Shown here: piece after piece, positions 60,832 to 64,000 of the stretch | Layout: every line of letters starts with the position of its first letter | Numbering within the stretch: the first letter of the stretch is position 1 | Source of the DNA: Fluviibacter sp039805725 | GTDB lineage: Bacteria > Pseudomonadota > Gammaproteobacteria > Burkholderiales > Rhodocyclaceae | Assembly: GCA_039805725.1 (NCBI GenBank) | Contig: JBDLTT010000035.1 | Span: 5,997-69,996, forward strand | DNA length: 64,000 nucleotides | Reading direction: 5' to 3' | Notes under the pieces: generated by a model | What the model was told of the DNA's origin: nothing | The model's input: the letters and a program-made list of their open reading frames with translations, nothing else | The model's database searches: none | Program-made: the position numbers and the translations under genes

Positions 60832-62434
60832 CATCACCATGCAGTTCGGGGCCAAACCCCTGTTTGAAAATGTCTCGGTTAAATTTGGCGAGGGGTATCG
60901 CTATGGCCTGATCGGCGCCAATGGTGCCGGTAAATCGACCTTCATGAAGATTCTAAGTGGTGCTCTCGAACCTTCGGCCGGCAATGTGAGCAAAGACGTC
61001 AACGAGCGCATGGCCTATTTGCGACAGGATCAGTTTGCATATGAAGAGCAGCGCGTGCTCGACGTCGTTCTGCAGGGTCACGAAGAAATGTGGGCCTGTA
61101 TGCAGGAGCGCGATGCCATCTACGTCAATCCGGACGCCACCGAAGACGATTACATGAAGGCGGCTGATCTGGAAGTCAAGTTTGCCGAATACGACGGCTA
61201 CACCGCCGAAGCGCGCGCAGGCGAACTGTTACTGGGTGTGGGCATCCCCATCGACAAACACAACGGACTGATGCGTGAAGTCGCGCCGGGCTGGAAATTA
61301 CGTGTGCTGCTGGCGCAAGCGCTGTTCGCTAACCCGGACATCCTGCTGCTGGATGAACCAACCAACAATCTCGACATCAATACTATCCGCTGGCTGGAAG
61401 ATGTGCTCAATGAGCGCAACGCCACCATGATCATCATCTCCCATGACCGCCACTTCCTGAATCAGGTATGCACGCACATGGCCGATCTGGACTATGGCAA
61501 GATCACCACCTACGCCGGCAACTATGACGATTTCATGGAAGCCTCAACGCAGGCACGGGAGCGCCAGGCAAACGCCAACGCCAAGGCCAAGGAACGCATC
61601 GCCGAGTTGCAGACTTTTGTCCGCCGCTTCTCAGCAAACGCCTCGAAGGCCAAACAGGCCACCAGCCGCTTGAAATTGATCGATAAGCTCAAGCCGGAAG
61701 ATGTGAAACCGTCATCGCGCCAGTACCCGTGGATCCGTTTCGAGTACGACGACAAAGACAAGCTGCACCGTCAGGCGGTGGAAATCGAGAACCTCAGCTT
61801 TGCTTACCCCGAGAGCGAACTGCTCTTCAAGAATCTATCGCTCACCGTCAACGCGGGCGAGAAGATTGCCATCATCGGTGAAAACGGCGTTGGTAAAACG
61901 ACACTGCTCAAATTGCTGAATGGCGAACTCACCCCAACCTCCGGCACCATCAAGTGGACAGAAAAAGCCAAGATCGGCTACTTCGCACAGGATCACGCTG
62001 CCGACTTTGCCTCTGACGAAAATCTCACCGACTGGATCTCGGGCTACGTGCGTGCCGGCGGTTACGAAGGCTCGGATGTCGACACCCTGATTCGCGGTAC
62101 CCTCGGTCGACTGCTCTTCTCAGGGGATGACGTCAAAAAACCAGTCAAGGTCATTTCCGGGGGCGAGCAGGGCCGCATGCTCTTCGGCCGTCTAATGCTC
62201 TTGCACCCGAACATTCTGCTGATGGATGAACCGTCGAACCACCTGGACATGGAATCGATCGAGTCCCTGAACACCGCGCTCGACCTGTTCAAAGGCACGC
62301 TGATCTTTATTTCGCATGATCGCGAGTTCGTTTCCTCACTAGCGACGCGCATCCTCGAGATCAAGACAGATCATACGGTTGTCGACTTCCAGGGCAACTA
62401 CGAAGACTACCTTACTAGCCAAGGTCTGAACTAA
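60815..62434 (+). CDS. ybiT: ABC-F family ATPase, YbiT type
   Basis: ABC-F proteins are soluble ribosome-binding ATPases that act at the E site to relieve stalls. The 539-residue protein has two nucleotide-binding domains: Walker A GANGAGKST and GENGVGKTT, Walker B ILLLDEPTNNLD and ILLMDEPSNHLD, and a second signature ISGGEQGRM. The first signature is replaced by EVAPGWKLRVLLAQALF, as in YbiT. The linker between domains is the basic ANAKAKERIAELQTFVRRFS helix. No membrane segments are present, so it is not an exporter. Its role in a specific stall is unknown. Confidence 0.93.
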   Translation: MLVANNITMQFGAKPLFENVSVKFGEGYRYGLIGANGAGKSTFMKILSGALEPSAGNVSKDVNERMAYLRQDQFAYEEQRVLDVVLQGHEEMWACMQERDAIYVNPDATEDDYMKAADLEVKFAEYDGYTAEARAGELLLGVGIPIDKHNGLMREVAPGWKLRVLLAQALFANPDILLLDEPTNNLDINTIRWLEDVLNERNATMIIISHDRHFLNQVCTHMADLDYGKITTYAGNYDDFMEASTQARERQANANAKAKERIAELQTFVRRFSANASKAKQATSRLKLIDKLKPEDVKPSSRQYPWIRFEYDDKDKLHRQAVEIENLSFAYPESELLFKNLSLTVNAGEKIAIIGENGVGKTTLLKLLNGELTPTSGTIKWTEKAKIGYFAQDHAADFASDENLTDWISGYVRAGGYEGSDVDTLIRGTLGRLLFSGDDVKKPVKVISGGEQGRMLFGRLMLLHPNILLMDEPSNHLDMESIESLNTALDLFKGTLIFISHDREFVSSLATRILEIKTDHTVVDFQGNYEDYLTSQGLN

Positions 62435-62460
62435 GCTCGTTCAGAGAGCGCAGCAAAACG

Positions 62461-63132
62461 CTAAGGCTTCGCGTTCTTGGCAGCTTGCTGCGCTTCATAG
62501 GCGGCTTTTTCGGCAGCCCGCTGCTGCTCAGCGGCTTCGCGCTTCGCGCGCTTTTCGGCCGCCTTACGGTCACGCTCGGCAGAAGCCGCCTGAATTTCGG
62601 CATCCGTCTTCAGCGGCGTGGCCGATTGTTCCGCTTCACGAACCTTGCGCTCCTGATCCACCTGCTTTACCGTTTTGCCCTCATCAATCGCTTTCTTGAT
62701 GGCGCCATCCGGCGGATTTGGCTGACGTAACTCTTCCGGCGGATTGGCAAGCTGATTGATCAGGCGGCGCTCACGGACCTCACGATCGATCACGGCCGCG
62801 CGTGCCTCGAGCTCGCGCGCTTTTTCGCGTTGCTGGTAACGCCGCTCTTTGGCGCGATCGATACACCAGTTCACCAGAATCTTGCTATAGCAGTTCCAGG
62901 TATCGATCTCCAGCTGCGTATCGGCTTCTGAGCGGATGGCCTTGCCTTCCTCCTTGAGTGCCTTGGCTTCCTGGTCACGAGCCTCAATCACCGCCGGGTC
63001 GAACACGGGTGCTGGTTGCTGTGCTATCGCCACACAGGGCAAGGTCAACAGACCAAGACACGCCCAAGCCACAACCCACTGGGCGGGGCTTATCGCTTTG
63101 AAGACGGGAAAGACGGCAAAAAAACGTTTCAT
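62461..63132 (-). CDS. Uncharacterised exported coiled-coil protein
   Basis: I do not recognise this 223-residue protein. A signal peptide is likely: a basic start, a hydrophobic stretch at about 18-36 and ALA-like cleavage near VAIAQQ. The mature part has two cysteines close together (WNCYSKILVNWC). After them come long Glu/Lys/Arg/Ala-rich stretches, predicted as coiled coil, and a Pro-rich kink at about 131-141. The last 60 residues are almost wholly EKRA-rich. It converges on the ABC-F gene with a 26-base gap and diverges from thrH. A periplasmic structural or envelope-spanning role is possible. No function can be assigned. Confidence 0.75.
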   Translation of the reverse strand: MKRFFAVFPVFKAISPAQWVVAWACLGLLTLPCVAIAQQPAPVFDPAVIEARDQEAKALKEEGKAIRSEADTQLEIDTWNCYSKILVNWCIDRAKERRYQQREKARELEARAAVIDREVRERRLINQLANPPEELRQPNPPDGAIKKAIDEGKTVKQVDQERKVREAEQSATPLKTDAEIQAASAERDRKAAEKRAKREAAEQQRAAEKAAYEAQQAAKNAKP

Positions 63133-63214
63133 GCGCCCGCATTGTAGGGCAGGCGAGCCGCATCGGGTAAAATTTAGGCCTTATTTGTATCCTCTTTTTA
63201 TCGGGAGTTCCGCC

Positions 63215-63823
63215 GTGCAAATCGTCTGTCTTGACCTAGAAGGTGTCCTCGTTCCGGAGATCTGGATCGAATTCGCCAACCGCACGGGGATTGAAGCGCT
63301 GCGCCGTACGACCCGAGACGAGCCGGACTACGACAAGCTCATGAAGTACCGTCTCGACATCCTGCGCGACAACAAACTAGGGTTACCGGATATTCAGAAG
63401 GTCATCGCCGAAATGGGGCCGATGCCTGGTGCCAAAGATTTTCTCGATCAGCTACGCCAGGATTTCCAGGTCATCATCCTGTCGGACACGTTCTACGAAT
63501 TCGCCATGCCGCTAATGAACCAGCTGAATATGCCGGCGCTTTTCTGCCACAAGCTGGAAGCCGGTGCCGACGGCATGCTGGTCAATTACCACCTGCGCAT
63601 GCCGGATCAGAAACGTGCCGCCGTGAAAGCCTTCAAGGGTCTGAACTTCAAGGTCATTGCCGCGGGTGACTCCTACAACGATACGGCCATGCTCGGTGAA
63701 GCCCATGCGGGTATCCTGTTCCACCCACCAGAAAACGTGATTCGCGAGTTCCCGCAATTTCCGGTCACCATGAACTACGTCGAATTGAACGACGCTATAC
63801 GTAGCGCTTCTGCCCGTATCTAA
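63215..63823 (+). CDS. thrH: Phosphoserine phosphatase/homoserine phosphotransferase ThrH
   Basis: ThrH is a HAD-superfamily enzyme with phosphoserine phosphatase and phosphoserine:homoserine phosphotransferase activity. The 202-residue protein has the first HAD motif as DLEGVLVPEIW (Asp7 nucleophile, Glu9), motif II as ILSDTFYEF and motif IV as AAGDSYNDTAML. Full family length is reached from a GTG at 63215, preceded by GGGAG at good spacing. No ATG is available at that position. The upstream extension of the frame overlaps a gene on the other strand and is rejected. Confidence 0.93.
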   Translation: MQIVCLDLEGVLVPEIWIEFANRTGIEALRRTTRDEPDYDKLMKYRLDILRDNKLGLPDIQKVIAEMGPMPGAKDFLDQLRQDFQVIILSDTFYEFAMPLMNQLNMPALFCHKLEAGADGMLVNYHLRMPDQKRAAVKAFKGLNFKVIAAGDSYNDTAMLGEAHAGILFHPPENVIREFPQFPVTMNYVELNDAIRSASARI

Positions 63824-63836
63824 TTCAAACGCTGAC

Positions 63837-64000
63837 ATGCATCGCGAACGTTTCTATACCCTCACCGCCTCCTGCCCTGACCGTGTCGGTATCGTCGCCG
63901 CGGTTTCCGGTTTCTTTGCCAAACATGGCGGCTGGATTCTTGAAACGACGCTGCATTCGGAACCGCCAAACGACGAGGGTATCGCCGCCTACTTCATGCG
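63837..64000 (+). CDS. purU: Formyltetrahydrofolate deformylase, partial (cut by window end)
   Basis: PurU hydrolyses 10-formyltetrahydrofolate to formate and THF, which balances one-carbon pools and can feed PurT. The first 54 residues form the N-terminal ACT domain: YTLTASCPDRVGIVAAVSGF, AKHGGWILETTLHS and a phenylalanine-methionine strand at the edge. The formyltransferase-like catalytic domain lies beyond base 64000. It starts 13 bases after thrH. Confidence 0.9.
   Translation, partial: MHRERFYTLTASCPDRVGIVAAVSGFFAKHGGWILETTLHSEPPNDEGIAAYFM

Noticed and set aside
1..64000. CRISPR arrays, rRNA, tRNA, prophage or defence genes
   Set aside because: No regularly spaced repeats, RNA gene signatures or phage/defence families were recognised anywhere in the window.

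Overview
This window is a stretch of bacterial core chromosome. It almost certainly comes from a betaproteobacterium. The support is the order pilM-N-O-P-Q/aroK/aroB/gltB, the mreB-C-D/mrdA/rodA/rlpA/ybeD/lipB/lipA cluster, an EIIA-HPr-EI phosphorelay with no sugar permease, a RibB protein fused to a dead GTP cyclohydrolase II-like domain, metX-metW, and a proteobacterial ATP-grasp-like GshA. The mix looks most like Rhodocyclales, but I cannot fix the genus from sequence alone. Coding density is very high: no gap between genes exceeds 300 bases, and many neighbours overlap by 1-4 bases. I see no rRNA, tRNA, CRISPR array, insertion sequence, integrase or phage module.

Layout. 1-5.7 kb (minus): gltB (cut by the window edge), aroB, aroK. 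5.7-10.0 kb (minus): the type IV pilus assembly operon pilMNOPQ, visibly more AT-rich than its surroundings, with a short PilQ that lacks AMIN domains. 10.2-13.4 kb (minus): dsbA, a SPOR-domain membrane protein and argS. 13.4-20.8 kb (plus): ubiB, a sodium/solute symporter, a VanZ-family membrane protein, a thioredoxin-like [2Fe-2S] ferredoxin, an alpha/beta hydrolase, cutA and dsbD. 20.9-25.7 kb (plus): ribE, ribBX, ribH, nusB, thiL, pgpA, pncC. 25.7-28.4 kb (plus): purT and a patatin-like lipoprotein. 28.4-36.9 kb (minus): cell-shape and lipoate genes from mreB to lipA. 37.2-40.4 kb (plus): gatCAB, ending in a bidirectional terminator shared with pyrE.

41.2-50.0 kb holds a glycolate/glyoxylate module: a glycerate kinase gene converging on lldP/glcA-type permease-glcD-glcE-glcF, with a LysR regulator and tartronate semialdehyde reductase upstream. 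50.1-52.0 kb (plus): exonuclease III and an elaB/yqjD-yqjE-yqjK-like membrane trio. 52.0-60.7 kb (minus): a SMUG1-type uracil-DNA glycosylase, an AmpG-like transporter, metW, metX, ptsI, ptsH, an EIIA-Man protein, apbE and gshA. 60.8-64 kb: a YbiT-type ABC-F ATPase, an unknown secreted coiled-coil protein, thrH and the start of purU.

The functional groups are cell elongation (MreBCD, PBP2, RodA, RlpA), periplasmic redox (DsbA, DsbD), cofactors (riboflavin, thiamine, lipoate, glutathione, flavinylation by ApbE), two-carbon acid use (GlcDEF, permease, GlxR, glycerate kinase) and formate-linked purine metabolism (PurT, PurU). I did not find a clear new multi-gene system. The observations most worth checking are the compact, divergent Pil proteins and a probable rearrangement next to them, palindromes in the glycolate module's regulatory regions, a tiny reading frame overlapping the ABC-F start, the missing dacA in the rlpA-ybeD interval, and the His-rich symporter tail.
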